A stretch of 64,000 nt of DNA from Macrosoma leucophasiata (GCA_036365455.1 JAWQUS010000020.1:20221001-20285000), one strand, 5' to 3'; counted from the first letter of the stretch, positions 1-11,738 are shown. Translations and numbers: made by a program. The notes: a model not told the origin generated them from the sequence alone.

Positions 1-109
1 CTCCTAATTGTCATCTTTTGGCATACAACAATCACTTCCATTACATTAAACAAAGAAAACAAAAAGAGGTGTAAAATGTACACAAAGATAAAATGTACAA
101 AAGATCTGC

Positions 110-175
110 ATTCATAATAGTTTATTTAAACTTGGAAGAGTGATTCTTCAAAGTTTAAATAAACTATTATAAATG
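110..175. repeat. short inverted repeat (hairpin)
   Basis: Two arms of about 24 nt (core arms 114-133 and 151-170 are perfectly complementary) are separated by a 17-nt loop. The arms are very AT-rich. It could be a tiny MITE or a solo foldback; no coding sequence is nearby. The remaining sequence to 590 holds nothing I can support. Confidence 0.6.
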
Positions 176-1397
176 TAGTTCTTTTCTTTAGGCATAAACT
201 GTACATGTATCTACGATCTACTTCAATAGTAATGCATTACTATAGGTACTTATCGGTTTTATTCAATACTGATGAACAATTTAAAACTATAATAGAGGAA
301 CTTGAAACTACTGTACTTACAAAAGGAAAATAATAACAAATAATTGCTGAAAATAATAATAAGTACCTTTTCTGTAGCACTAAAACATATAACATAACCC
401 TAAACTTCACGAATTTATTCAGATGTGTTTTAATTAGATAATCTGAATCGAATATCAAAAATTAACAATATTAATGCAATATATCTGCCGATGTGTTGAC
501 AAATGAAATCAAAGAGATGAATGAAATGAATTAAAAATAAACTAACAACTTCCAACTTCAATTTTTTTTTATAATTGTTTTACGGCCACGGATTAGGGAT
601 GGACGATAAACATCGATGTTTTCTAAACACTCGATGTATTTCATAAAAATATGGAATCAAACCGATGCATTTTTAGTTCTTCAACATAGAGTATACATCA
701 TGTTTTTTTTTCAATACATCGAATCGAAGAAGCAGATAAAAAAAAAATTATGAACCGTGAACTGAGTGATTCTTATTACCAGTATTCATTAATTCATTAT
801 ATTTTATCCTGCTTCTTGGATTCGATGTATCAAATATTAAAAAATATATAATATATAGGTACTCGATATTGAAGGACTAAAAATACATAGGTACATCGAT
901 TCGATTCTATGCATCGATAACCAAAATTGGTTAGCTAGGTAGTCATTGTCATTGAAAAGTTTTTTATTAAATAGAATCACTCAGTTCACGGTTAATAAAT
1001 GTTTTTTTTTTTTCGATTAAAAAAAATGCACTTTAATTATGCAATAGCTTGCAGCAAAGCAGAAACAGATTATGGGGGAAAAGATTGGGTAAACTTTTGT
1101 TTCTCCAAAGTATTGCAATATTTATTTATTTATCGCTTTTTACGGAAGGTTTACAAAAATTATACATGAATAGCATTAAAAAAAACCATAAGAGGTTTAT
1201 GACTATGCTATTATGAGTCTATCATATAAAATATTTACAATCATTCCTTGATTATAGGTAATTATCTGGGTTATAAACTTATCTAGTTGACAAGTTACAT
1301 GTTTATGAAAACAATTTCACTCTAGATTGTTTTAAGATATGTTTAATATTTAAACATAATTTTACTGTAATTTTTTTTACGACAATATTATTTTTTT

Positions 1398-1872
1398 AAA
1401 GGAGATGTTGCAAGAATGTATGAACCTCCGGCCATGTATTGTACACAATATCATTAAACAGGCATAATCAATATAAAAACGTTTTTTACTGCATATTTTC
1501 ACTTATTTAGCTTTGTTTGCAGTTACAAAACATTATTTGCAGTTAGAATTGCTACTCAAAACCAACATGGCGAATATGGCGGGCAATGTCATTTTGACAT
1601 TTTCATTTTTTGAATTGTTTTTTGACTATAATACTTGGAGAAAAAAAGTGATATTTTCTAAATACTATCGAAATGGATTGATCCCAAGCGTCGGCTGTAT
1701 CGCCGCCATGTTGAACATAGTTGAAAATGATAAAATCGTTTGAATTGAATGTAGTTGTAACTCTAAAATATATTCGTGAATAAATTAATTGTATTTTTTT
1801 CGGATTCTTCTTTAATTTACCCATTTTTTGAGGACGTGTACGAACGAGAGCCGAGCTCGCAACATCTCCTTT
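1398..1872 (+). mobile_element. MITE family A, copy 1
   Basis: Ends are inverted AAAGGAGATGTTGC / GCAACATCTCCTTT. The same ~460-600 bp sequence occurs in the opposite orientation at 13127-13586 and 62230-62832. The interior contains CCGCCATGTTGAAC and ATGGCGAATATGGCGGG blocks preserved in the copies. The short ORFs that fall inside (1513-1743 and its antisense) are shadows of this repeat, not genes. Confidence 0.75.
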
Positions 1873-2265
1873 GTTTTACATGTATTTAAGTTCAAGCCAA
1901 TCTTCATTTGCTTTTATATTCTTCATTTCTTATAATGAATATCCATATGGAAGATGACGTTGATTGGATGTTTCCATATGGTATAATAATATGATAAGAT
2001 GAGTCTACTAAAGTGATGGGGACTTTACTAAGAGTTTTGGAAGCAACATTAAAAATAATTCACATTCAATTTCACTTCATAATAAGTATCATTTTTCTAC
2101 ACTCGTGAACGTTGTCGAATGTTTAATGATAAAAATCCTACCATTTTTACACATATGAAACGACTCTACACAAGTTTTGAAAATAATATCACGCTACGAC
2201 ACGGCTCTTTCCCACGTTCCCGCCAAAACCCACAAAATTGTTATCAGCTTATAAAATGTAAGGTT

Positions 2266-2420
2266 CGGTTGCACCAAAACATTTGTAAAGTTATTGTTAA
2301 TGCAATTTTTGACATCCTTCTCTATGTTTAACAAATTTGTTAAAGTTAAAGAAAGATGAAAAATTTTATTTTTATATTTACAAAAAAAAATAACTTTGAC
2401 AAATATTTGGTGTAATAAAG
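2266..2420. mobile_element. MITE family C, copy 1
   Basis: The element starts near TTGCACCAAAACATTTGT and ends with a complementary ...ACAAATATTTGGTGTAAT, forming a foldback. Related copies lie at about 53358-53545 and 57360-57525. AT-rich, no coding capacity. Confidence 0.55.
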
Positions 2421-2460
2421 CCTTATTTAATTACCTGTTTTTTCATTTTTACACTACTTA

Positions 2461-4467
2461 AAGTGCCACCAACTTATCTCTGAAATGGCAAAAAAAAGAA
2501 CTAAAGCCGCCATGTTGAAGTGTCATTGGATTGTCAGTGTCTACTTTCGTGTGCTGTGTTTGTTTTATTGCTATATTTCTTGATTTTAACTGTTGAATAT
2601 GCCGAAAGCTATGAAAAGTGATACCCGGAATATTATTCTAAAGGTTAAATCCTCTTTTGAAGAAGAATCTCGACAGCAGGCTCCCATTATTCCATTTAGT
2701 CAAATATACAATCGAATTGCGGCAGCTACAGGTCAGTGTTGCCAGTTCTTGTCACACAAATTACCCAATTTTAATAATTTAGTTAAATTGATACAATATC
2801 TACTTACCTAAATTTAATTTACGGAATATTATTCATATTTTTAATTTACGGTAGCAGCTTTGGCTTGATTTTTATTTGAACAACTTGAAGTAATCTGTAT
2901 TTACGATTACGTTTTTAAATGAGTAATAATAATAGTTTCTTTGTTTCTACCCTAGCTTTGGAGTGAGCCAGCTGACCTGCTACATGTATACTGAATTATT
3001 TTATTTTATCACAGGTGTAAGCTTAGGAACAATAACTAATATTGTCAGAGAGGGGCAAGAAGCAGAAAAATCCGATACTAAAATTTGCACACCAGGCAAG
3101 AAACGAATACGTAAAAGTGGATTTGTTTTTGCTGATGATTTTGACCAGGGAGTTATTAGACGGAAAGTTCATGAATTTAATTCTGTCAGGAAGGAAGTGC
3201 CTACGGTCAATAAGCTTCTAGATGGGATGGGATAAATTGGGATTTCGTTTCAAAAAACCGCGGTCTAATCGTAAAGTATTGATGGAGTGCAATGACATAT
3301 CAGCTTGGAGAGCTAGATGCTTGCATGAAATAGACAAAAATAGTAAGTTGTCTAATCCTAAGCCTTTAATGTATTTAGATGAAACTTATATTCACTCGTC
3401 TTATACATCTAATGTTGGCAAGGAGAAGGCGTTGAAGGCGTACTAGAGCCTTTATCAAAAGGGCAAAGATATATAATCGTCCATGCTGGTGGGAATACTG
3501 GATTTGTTTAAAATGCACTTTTAGTGTTTAAGTCAAATTCAAAAAGTGGAGACTATCATGACGAAATGAATAGCACAAATTTCAAAAAGTGGTTAATAGA
3601 AAAACTATTGCCTTATCTAAAAAAACATCGATTATAGTAATGGACAATGCTCCCTATCATCGTATTTGCGTTAACAGAGTCCTAAACTCAAATTCATTAA
3701 AAAACTAAATCCAATTATGGCTTACGCAAAATAAAATTGATTACGACGAAGGCTTAACAAAACCTCAACTCTTAGAAATAATCAAAAGAAACAGGCCAGA
3801 ACCCATATATGACGTTGAAAAGATTTTAGTAGAAAATGGTCATAGATGCTTGTATTTACCCCCTTACCACTGTGATCTTAATCCGATCGAATTAATATGG
3901 AGCACAATGAAAAGAAACGTGGCTAAAGTAAATATTGATCATAAAAATAAGGAAATCCCTCGCCTTGTCAAAGAAGCATTTGATTCCATTTCAGTTCTTG
4001 AATGGGTACAACATTGTAAACATGTTTGTAAGTTAGAAGGGGAGTATTTGAAACAAGACTCATATTTAGATGAACCTTTTATAATTAATGTGGCAAGTGA
4101 CAGTGAATGCGAAAGTGATTCGGATAGTGACAGTTGTGGAATTAACGGAGTATGTCCTCTTGACCAGGTTAATATTGCTTCACATTCATAAAAAATGACT
4201 GATCACAATTATTGTAAACCTGGTTTCCAATAAATTTTTAAAAACAATCAATTAGTTTTATTTAACGTACATTTACCACGCTGTAGCCACTATCGCTATA
4301 ATCTAGATAGGCTTTAGCATGATAACTTAAAGAAACACATATTTTTTACTCATTTAAAACTTACCCAACATTCCTTTCATCCCAATTTTAAGCAAAACAA
4401 AATTAACTAGCAATACCGATACGACGGTGACGACATCCTTCATTTCAGAGATAAGTTGGTGGCACTG
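2461..4467 (+). mobile_element. IS630/Tc1-superfamily transposon, decayed, DD82E-like
   Basis: The 26-bp inverted termini at 2462-2487 and 4441-4466 (AGTGCCACCAACTTATCTCT...) are perfectly complementary. TA dinucleotides flank both ends (2459-2460 and 4468-4469), the target duplication typical of Tc1/mariner. Length is 2007 bp. It encodes a broken transposase on the plus strand (see 2599-4191). It is nested inside the hAT-like element 594-4628, so it inserted later. Confidence 0.8.
2599..4191 (+). pseudogene. IS630/Tc1-type transposase pseudogene
   Basis: The ATG at 2599 opens a reading frame beginning MPKAMKSDTRNIILKVKSS. A GT-AG intron (2732-3016) joins ...RIAAATG to VSLGTITNIV in phase. 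Downstream are the first catalytic Asp (LMYLDETYIH, near 3375), a second Asp (VMDNAPYH, codon 3643-3645) and a Glu (CDLNPIELIW, codon 3889-3891). The second Asp and the Glu are 82 codons apart (81 residues between), close to the spacing of the DD82E ('Sailor') group. The gene is broken: frame changes near 3222 and 3420, and stops near 3446, 3509 and 3706. The acidic C-terminus (E/S/D run near 4100-4130) is intact. An intron inside a transposase of this superfamily is unusual but known. Confidence 0.75.
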
Positions 4468-4636
4468 TACCTATATGAAATATGTCATCTACTAATTAAA
4501 AAAAAAAAACAATCGATGTATGAAAAACATCGATGTATTTTCTGAAATATCGATGTTACATCGATGCAACTTTACGATGCATTACATCGAAAAAAACATC
4601 GATGTTTTTTTTCAAAATTCCATCCCTAGCACGGAT

Positions 4637-4990
4637 TCAAGTCCTTAACAGCCAATCTTCAGTCATTTTTATCTTCATTTTATTATGATCATGAATATCC
4701 ATATGGAAGATGACGATGAGTGGATGCTTCCAAGTGGAATATGATGAGATGGCTCCAGTAAAGTGATGGGGACTTTACTAGGAGATATTACGAAGTTTTG
4801 GAGGCAACATGAAAAATCACTTTTTACTTCATAATATCACTTTCCTACACCCGTGAACGTAATCGAATGCTTTATGATAAAAATCCCACCATTTTTACAC
4901 ATAAAAACGCGACTATACACAAATTTCGAAAATAATATCACGCAGCGTCACAGCTTTTTCCGCGTTCCCGCCAAAACTCTCTAACTTCAA
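4637..4990 (+). repeat. repeat X (also at 1880-2232 and 46983-47120)
   Basis: About 350 bp (ATTCAAGTCC...GAATATCCATATGGAAGATG...CCCGTGAACG) repeated with divergence at 1880-2232. A shorter related piece lies at 46983-47120. The hAT-like element 594-4628 is inserted into this copy: the first bases of X lie at about 560-593 and X resumes after 4628. Nature of the parent element unknown. Confidence 0.55.
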
Positions 4991-6100
4991 AGGCAGAACT
5001 AGTGATGGGTGTTGAATGAACGAATTAACTATGTATCACAAACCAATAAAAACCCTATAGGTCTTTCGTTATTAAACGAATATTATGAACCTTCTTGAGT
5101 CCTTCTTCAAATCTGCGCGATCTATTAGTTCGTTTCGTTGAAAATGACTTCTCAATCTCTTTATCTCCTCTCGCAACGAACCTCTTCGAAAAACATCGCA
5201 AGTCGCGTCAATCAGAGTGATTGATTGTAATGAACCGGTGAAAATTTACTGTTGAACTGGCAGCTTAGTAGAATAGTAGATTCAATCTACTATCGAATAC
5301 GGATACTATTATCAGAGTCAGATTTTATCCATATTCGATCACGCCGGATCCACACGTCGGCTGCTTACGCGCAACGGCCAATCACCAACGCGCATCGCTC
5401 GCGCCATAGATAATACATCTAAACTGCTCGCGCTAACGTTGGGGCCAATGCTATTTTCTAGATCCACACGTTGGACTTACAGCGTAGTCCGTGTGGATAC
5501 GGGGCGTGAGTGAGACTGGTGGCCTGACAGACTAGTAGAGGATTGACAGATTTCTCAACCTAGGTATTTATAGAATTATAGATTGATAGCATAAATTATG
5601 TGATATACTGTGAAATATATCCATAGTTGTGAAATTTGTTTTAAATAAATATGTTCTGCCTTAGTAGACCAGTGGTAGGCCACTACCGAATCCCGAGCAA
5701 ATGAAACTTTATCATTGACCACGAACTAATCACATGCGATTAAGGCGGTTGCAATTTTCGCTATAATCCACAAGATGCTGTAGCGGATTTCTTGTAGAAG
5801 GCGAGTAATTAGAAGGGCGGTTTGACAACTAAAAAACAAAAACAATCAGAATTCACAAATGTCATCAGTAAAACTATATTTATCTTTATTAGATTTCTAA
5901 TATTTATCCCATTTCATCATAATCAACAATTCTAGATTATTGACAGTAAAAAATAAAACAATACAATAAAAGGTCAAGAACTCTACGAAGTGGAATAAAA
6001 ATAAACCCATTTAAACAAACACTTATCCTAATACAACTGATTCGTTAAATCTTATGTAACATTGTACGTTAAAATCTGAAACTCGTCAATAAAGGCAAGG
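4991..6100. other. intergenic stretch, no gene seen
   Basis: No ORF with family resemblance. It contains inverted GATCCACACGT / ...GTGTGGAT segments (about 5347-5500), and a tRNA-like fragment at about 5658-5700 resembling the SINE head at 19694. The 3' UTR of the minus-strand TUT1-like gene probably occupies about 5870-6113. A candidate poly(A) signal for it (AATAAA on the minus strand) is at 5885-5890. Confidence 0.4.
5885..5890 (-). terminator. candidate poly(A) signal of the TUT1-like gene
   Basis: AATAAA on the minus strand, about 225 bp past the stop codon at 6114. It is the first clear hexamer I see downstream on that strand. Cleavage site not determined. Confidence 0.4.
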
Positions 6101-6113
6101 TGATGGCACCGAG

Positions 6114-9100
6114 TCAATTGTCTCTGGTCACATTCACACTTTCAGAATTTGTGTCTTTCACATTCTTATTTACACTGTTATTACTGACTCCTGCTTTGTT
6201 TCTGGGATTATACATATTTCTAGACCTGTGCCTATTATTTTTGGGATTTTCAGGATAAAGGTGAATAAGTAACAAATTCGTAACCCAGCCATGCATCAAA
6301 TACGAAAAGAACTTTCCAAACTCGAAGTAGCAATCTACATCTCCATCTATATATTTAGCCCCAAATAACAGCCCTTTGGGTTCGTCTGTGAAAGTCATGG
6401 ATAATATAAATTCAATATTAACGGGTGTCGCATCGATTTTCAATACATCTTGGGTAATTTGTACTTGTTTCTCAAAGAAATCCATCTCTACTTTCTGGTA
6501 AAGCTTGGTGAACGGTTTCCGTCTCCATACAGGCCTGTTGACCACACAGGAATACCTCTCGATCTCCTTTCCTGGTGGCTGTTTCACTTCTTCCTCGATT
6601 TTGTCTAAACTCAGCATAAGACCCTCCTCGAATATTTTCTTAACGATATCCCTGAACAATCCTTTCCAATCTTCGACCATAATCCTAGTGATTATGTCGC
6701 TGCTGACCTTCGCCCTGTATTCTAAAGGCAACTTCAGTGCCTCTATGTCCGGTTTGTTGAGGAGTACTTCTTTGAGAAATCCCATGCAATTCTGCGGCAA
6801 ATCATCCTTGTACGCCGCATAAGCGAATTTGAAATACTCCCGGAACTCTATAGCGAGATGGAAACCGATAGCCGAGGCAACGTTATGAGATTGCTCCAAG
6901 GGGTCTTGGACACATATAGGCGTGTCGACCCTTATAGGCATCACGGCACCGTTCAGAACGTTTTCCACGTATCGCGCGTACTCTTTCGGTAACATAGAGA
7001 AGTCGTTGAAGAGATCCTTCCTCACGGCATAACCTAGGAACGGGCAGACTACTAGATCTTTGAAGTTGAACGTGGCGTAAAACTCGAAGAATCCGCCAAG
7101 AAGCTTGGATATGGGCCAAGTGTTTGATGTCTTCGGGAAGACTTCGGGCCTGTCCATGAAACCGACGTTCCAGCAGTCAACAATGTGGTCTTTCGCAGGG
7201 TCCCTTTGCAGCCATAATATCGAGGGAAGAATCGCCACGAAGGGTTGTTGAAGGTAGAATATAATGAGCAACGTGAGAGCGTAGTTGGTCAGTTTCCCGG
7301 TGCCGGAAAACCCGTGGACTTTGGCCCAATACTTGACCAGAACAGACATCGGTATAAGGCGGGGGTCAGACGCGAGGAGGAAACCGATGAGTTTGCTGTT
7401 TTGAGCACCGAGGATGGTTTTGAAGGTTAAGTCGCAGTTCATGTCGGTGGGTATGTGGAAAAATTTGACGATGGGCGTGTTGGCCCGTGGAATGGAGAAT
7501 ATTTCGGTGAACAGTTGGGGGTATCGCTGGAGTATCTTTCGGGCTTTGAGGACGACAGCGCCGCCGAAGCGGTGGCAGAACGGCGGTAGTTTCACGAAGC
7601 AATCTGCGTCGCTCGTCTTGATTCCGAGGCCCGTCGTTATTGAACCGAACGGGATCGCCTGGCAACCTGTTATATTTAAAATATATTATTTAATTGTTTA
7701 CGTGCGTGCGTTATTCGTCGTTTGTGCTTGTCAAGACAGATAGAGCCGCCAAGGAAAATGCATTGACTTTTTCACACACTTGTGTTTTTTTTTATGTGAC
7801 GAGCAGCAAATAAGCGTTCACGTTGATAGTAAGTAAATGCCGTGGTTAATAACATTGAAATCGCTGGTTTTCATGTATGAACATGTACATAAAACCAGTG
7901 ATTCAAACTTGGATGCTTTGTTACTGCTAAATAGTGGCGTAGCGTGCCTTGGCGGGCCCCGTACAAGTTAATAATAGTTTGGGGGCCTCTTCCAGGGTCA
8001 AGATTATCTCGCGAACCGCCTTGTCGCGTGTAAAAGCTTGTAACATTGTTTATTGTAACTTGCTAGGTAAAATTGGGGGCCCCGCCCACGCCACGTTGGG
8101 GTTTTGTACAGTTCGCGAATAAACTAGTTCGAAAGAACTGCTCCCTCAGATGAACTACGTAAACTGGATCCCTTATTTCCCGCTCCTTAGTTCGTTAGTT
8201 CGTGAAAATATTTTATGAATACTAGTTCATATGTTAATGCTATGTTAAGAGTCTGGACATTTTAAGAAAATATATCCAGAGTGTTCAATAATCATAAATA
8301 AAACGACCAAACGAACTACCTTAACTTATATTGAATAAGGCAAATCGTTCGCTAGTTTTAAATCCGCTTTTATACTCCTACTGGGAAGAGTGAAAAGCAG
8401 AGAACGAAACGCGAACTAATAAACATGATAAAAGAGGGAACTAGTTCATTTAGGAGCGGCGAACTAAACTGATCGATCTCAGTTGGGAACTATTACGCCC
8501 AAGACTAGTTGGGGGTCGGCAAATATGGTGGTAGCTACGCCCCTGCTCCTTAGGATCTTAGTCCAATAATCACGTGATGTTTTTTAGCGTTACTTTGACC
8601 CCCTCTTCCTATTTAATGATACGTGGTGAGGTTTTAGATTAACCGCCCACCTAAGATCACGTGTATTTTTTAAAATAAAATAGGTAGGTAACTATTTTTA
8701 AAATTTAGGGGAAAATAAAGCATCGGGAATTAAAATCGCGCAAATGTAATATATTTACATGTATTTGGCGTGAAAATTACTGATTCGTCGAGACAAAAGT
8801 TTTTCTAATTGTTGCCGAAATCACGCACCAATTTTCGGTTGAAATTGGGCATTTAAAGAAATAAATACACGTGATATCTCCCAAAACCTCTCCATATACT
8901 CCCCCTTGTGATGTTTCGTGATTTTTTCCTGAACCCCCCTCCCTTGCCAGCCTCCCGTGATTAATGGACGACCCCTTAGCTGTTATGCTTGTGTCAGAAA
9001 TTACAAGTCTGTACACGTTACTGCTGAATACTACTATTTAGCGGTGCCTACGTCCCCGCACTCCCGCCGGACTCTGGGTCTCTACTGCCAGTAGATTGTG

Positions 9101-11738
9101 TATCGCAATATACAACATATTTTTTTCAGTTCCATACACAAAGGAGACGTTCCAAAATGTATAGAGCTTAGGCCTGCATCTTGCATGGTATATTGAGAGA
9201 AGACACATTGTTCACGCACTACTGCAGATGTTACTGTATATTAGCCAATCCTGAGCCATCGGAGTGCTGCGGGCCAATAGGAGCTGCTGTCGGTCACGAC
9301 GGCACGAACTTGACCAATGGCGGCCGTCTTTCAGTGCAATTTTTAATTGTTATAAAACCGAACTATTTTCTGTTTTTTGACGCAATACACGTTATTCACT
9401 GCATCATTTTCTACCAAGCCCATCTACAAGAATTTATATCTTCGTTTTGAGTATCACAAATAGACATAAATAAAATACATCATTTTTAGCTATTCAAATC
9501 GTTTATTATACCTTCAACTTATTTTCGTAAGTATAGTAGGTAAAAATAAACGATTTGAATAGCTGGAAATAATTTAGTATTTTATGCTTCTCTCAATATA
9601 GCATACAAGATGCAGGCCTAAGCTACATACACTTTGGAATGACTCCTTTTTTGCCATATTTCTTTTGTTTTAAAAATAAAATTACCTGGCCACACAGGTT
9701 GTAGTACCCTCTCCACGTCGGAATATAGTATGTCGAGGGCCGACACCTCTTGTAAAGTGAGGCGCACCGCACTCAGAATGCTCTCCAGTTGCTGCTCGAA
9801 ATCCCCCGACAGGTCAATCTGGTCCGGATCGATTATCACCGCTGCAAGCATACACATTTTTACTGAATAAGAAATATGGTCATTTTGTAGTTACATGGGG
9901 TCCGTAGAATCATGGGCACTTTTTTTTTTAATGTAATGGAAGTGGTAATCAAGTTCAGTTTGTTTGTTTGCGCAGTTCACATTGATGTTGAGTGATGACT
10001 GCAGCCTATAGACACCCACACAAAGACCAAGGTCAAAATGCAGATGCGTTACCACTCCTGAGGCCTAAGGTGTTACGCCTCTGTGCCGGAAATTACAGGG
10101 CCGTTCATTACCACCTGACCGGAACACGATAGTGCTGAACACCACCATTTAACGGCAAGAATATTAGGTAATGCGGTGGTGCCTACGCCCGCGAGCTCCG
10201 GCACTGGAGCTCTACCACCAGTGACGGACCACTTATGGTACTTTTTTATTTTTTAGAAACACTGTATTGTAAGTAAAAAATTAAAAAGTACAAGCGAAAA
10301 ACAGCTTTGATATATTATCTAGTGACCCTAGAAAAAAAAAATATGCTTTAATGGTATTTAAAATATTTTTAACTCTCCGGAATAAAAAGTTGAATATTGC
10401 AGTTTAATATGGAGTGCATCTTCTGTTCCCAAACAGACAATTCCAAAGAGATTTAAATACAAAGTAATGTTCTTTATATTCACTTGATAATATTTCAAAG
10501 CTGTTTTATTATGTACCTCTTTTCTATTAGTCTGTACAAATCTTTCAAGAGTTATATTACTCATCGTTATGAATAAAACAAAATAAAACAATGTTACAAG
10601 CTTCGACACGCGAGTTGATGCAACTGTACCTAAGTCTAAAAGCAACGGTTAACAAAATATATTTACATTTCTGTTTGCTCTTGGTGAACCTGGCCTTAGG
10701 AGACAGCAGTTCAGACACCTTAATGTTGAACGGTTTCACAATCAGGAACTCCCCATACATGTTCACCTTCTGCGTGTCCCGTACTGCCTCCGTCGCTTCC
10801 TCTGCCGTTGCGAATGTAAGCACAGCAAATTTGCGGTTTATTTTGTCTACTTGAACTGTGCCGTACACTGAGAATATCAACAATAGGTCTCTCGGTTGGG
10901 TGAAGTTTGGGTAACCTGTAATAAGAAATTTATTTATTCATTAACGATGACAAAGACCTCTATTGAAATGTCGAAAACAAATAAAATTAATTACAGCAAA
11001 TAACGTTATATTTATGTTTATTGTTATTTTATTTTAATATTTAATTTAGCATACAAACGACAACAAGCAACAAATATTTCTTACGCGTGCGCATCGGGTC
11101 GCATACGTCCAGCCGCAGCTCAATAGCTTAATAAACTGAATCTTACCGGTAACATAAACCTTGCACGCTATGTTTTCCGCGCTGAGCTCCTCACGGCCTC
11201 GTCCACGCGGTGCTCGTGCTCGACTATTGGCCTGAGTTTTTCCTGCTTGACGTCGCATCGCCTCAGTTTTCTGTGCATGTGTCTCTGCCTGTGTTTTCGC
11301 ACCCACTGTGGCCAGTGTGGTCGATTCTGCCTGAGGTTGTGAATTAGCCTGTGTTTCCTGCTTTGTTTGTGTTTTTTCCGATGCTTTTGTGTATGGTTCT
11401 GCTTGTCTAGTCTCTGTCGCATTATTATGAGATCCAGAAGTGCTGGGTGTGAGCTCACCCAAAGATTCTTTGTGTGACGTGCTATCTCTTTTATTCAGGT
11501 CTGTTTTATTCGAGGATGGCAATTTAGATTCTTTTTCTTTCTTTCTCGATCTACCCGAGTTGGGCACATCTTGGGACGTTTTCTGCGTTTTCTGTACGTA
11601 TTTACTAGACGTGAACGTTAGTGTGTGACGCCGAGTCGATGTCGAGTTGTGTTTTTGTGGCGTATTCGGCGTAGTTTGAGCTTGTGTGTGTTTTTGTTTT
11701 GGAGCGCCTGATGGTGAATGGGTCTCCACGGCCTCCAT
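6114..11738 (-). CDS. Tut1: TUT1/Star-PAP-like terminal nucleotidyltransferase (U6 snRNA uridylyltransferase / speckle poly(A) polymerase type)
   Basis: Minus-strand exons 11738-11147, 10915-10667, 9841-9686 and 7666-6114 join in phase to 850 codons (849 aa plus stop); human TUT1 is about 870. Residues 1-190 are Ser/Thr/Gln-rich low complexity. An RRM follows, split by intron 1 (CKVYVTG | YPNFTQ...FAVLTFATAEEA...FLIVKPFNI). The catalytic core starts in exon 4: PFGSITTGLG, then the metal-binding SDADC, with the third Asp in MNCDLTF. PAP-associated and C-terminal domains (YPENPKNN) follow. The family adds 3' U to U6 snRNA or poly(A) to selected mRNAs in the nucleus. The N-terminal C2H2 finger of vertebrate TUT1 is not visible. 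A TTACAG acceptor just 5' of the ATG implies an upstream non-coding exon. Alternative: another PAP/TUTase paralogue, but an RRM placed before the core points to TUT1. Confidence 0.86.
7930..8546. mobile_element. probable DNA-transposon remnant in TUT1-like intron 5' flank
   Basis: Left part AGTGGCGTAGCGTGCCTTGG and right part GTAGCTACGCCCCTGC look like weak inverted ends around about 600 bp. The interior includes G/C-rich 'gggggcctc' blocks and GAACTAGTTC-type repeats. It lies in intron 3 of the minus-strand gene (between exons 9841-9686 and 7666-6114). Family not assigned. Confidence 0.35.
9141..9649. mobile_element. MITE with ~63-bp terminal inverted repeats
   Basis: Arms at about 9141-9203 and 9586-9649 (AAGGAGACGTTCC...CTTAGGCCTGCATCTTG...TATTGAGAGAAG) are mostly complementary. 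A second perfect inverted repeat (TAGCTATTCAAATCGTTTAT / ATAAACGATTTGAATAGCT) sits inside at about 9488-9564. The right edge is only 36 bp beyond the splice donor of TUT1-like exon 3 (9685). ORFs here are shadows. Confidence 0.65.
9929..10220 (-). repeat. repeat R1, near-complete copy
   Basis: One of at least fifteen copies of a ~290-bp repeat. In the orientation with the A-rich end last, it starts TGGTGGTAGAGCTCCAG and ends ...CACTTTCATTACATAAAA. A conserved hairpin GAGCTCC-6 nt-GGAGCTC lies about 10 nt from the GGTGGTAG terminus. It has no tRNA-type B box. A Helitron-like origin is possible because of the subterminal hairpin, but this is inference. Confidence 0.7.
10262..10544. mobile_element. 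MITE family D, copy 1
   Basis: A foldback of about 280 bp with long imperfect inverted arms. A second copy lies at 34373-34661, sharing TACTTAAAATATTTTTAA-type interior and the TTTGTACAAATC end. It lies in the intron between exons 2 and 3 of the TUT1-like gene. Confidence 0.6.

Larger units (their letters stand above)
594..4628. mobile_element. hAT-like element (TAGGGATG termini) containing nested insertions
   Basis: The left end begins TAGGGATGG and the right end closes with CCATCCCTA. The flanking 8-mers ccacggat (586-593) and gcacggat (4629-4636) match at 7 of 8 positions, as expected for the 8-bp target duplication of hAT elements. The subterminal regions are packed with ATCGAT-type motifs. 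Two smaller elements of the same type occur at 13845-14284 and 18813-19214. The interior holds a MITE (1398-1872), a further repeat copy (1880-2232) and an IS630/Tc1-type transposon (2461-4467). No hAT transposase ORF is visible, so this is a non-autonomous copy. The hAT assignment rests on TSD length and terminal sequence only. Confidence 0.6.

Noticed and set aside
6505..7743. Plus-strand and out-of-frame minus-strand ORFs
   Set aside because: Shadows of TUT1-like exon 4, whose frame carries the catalytic motifs.
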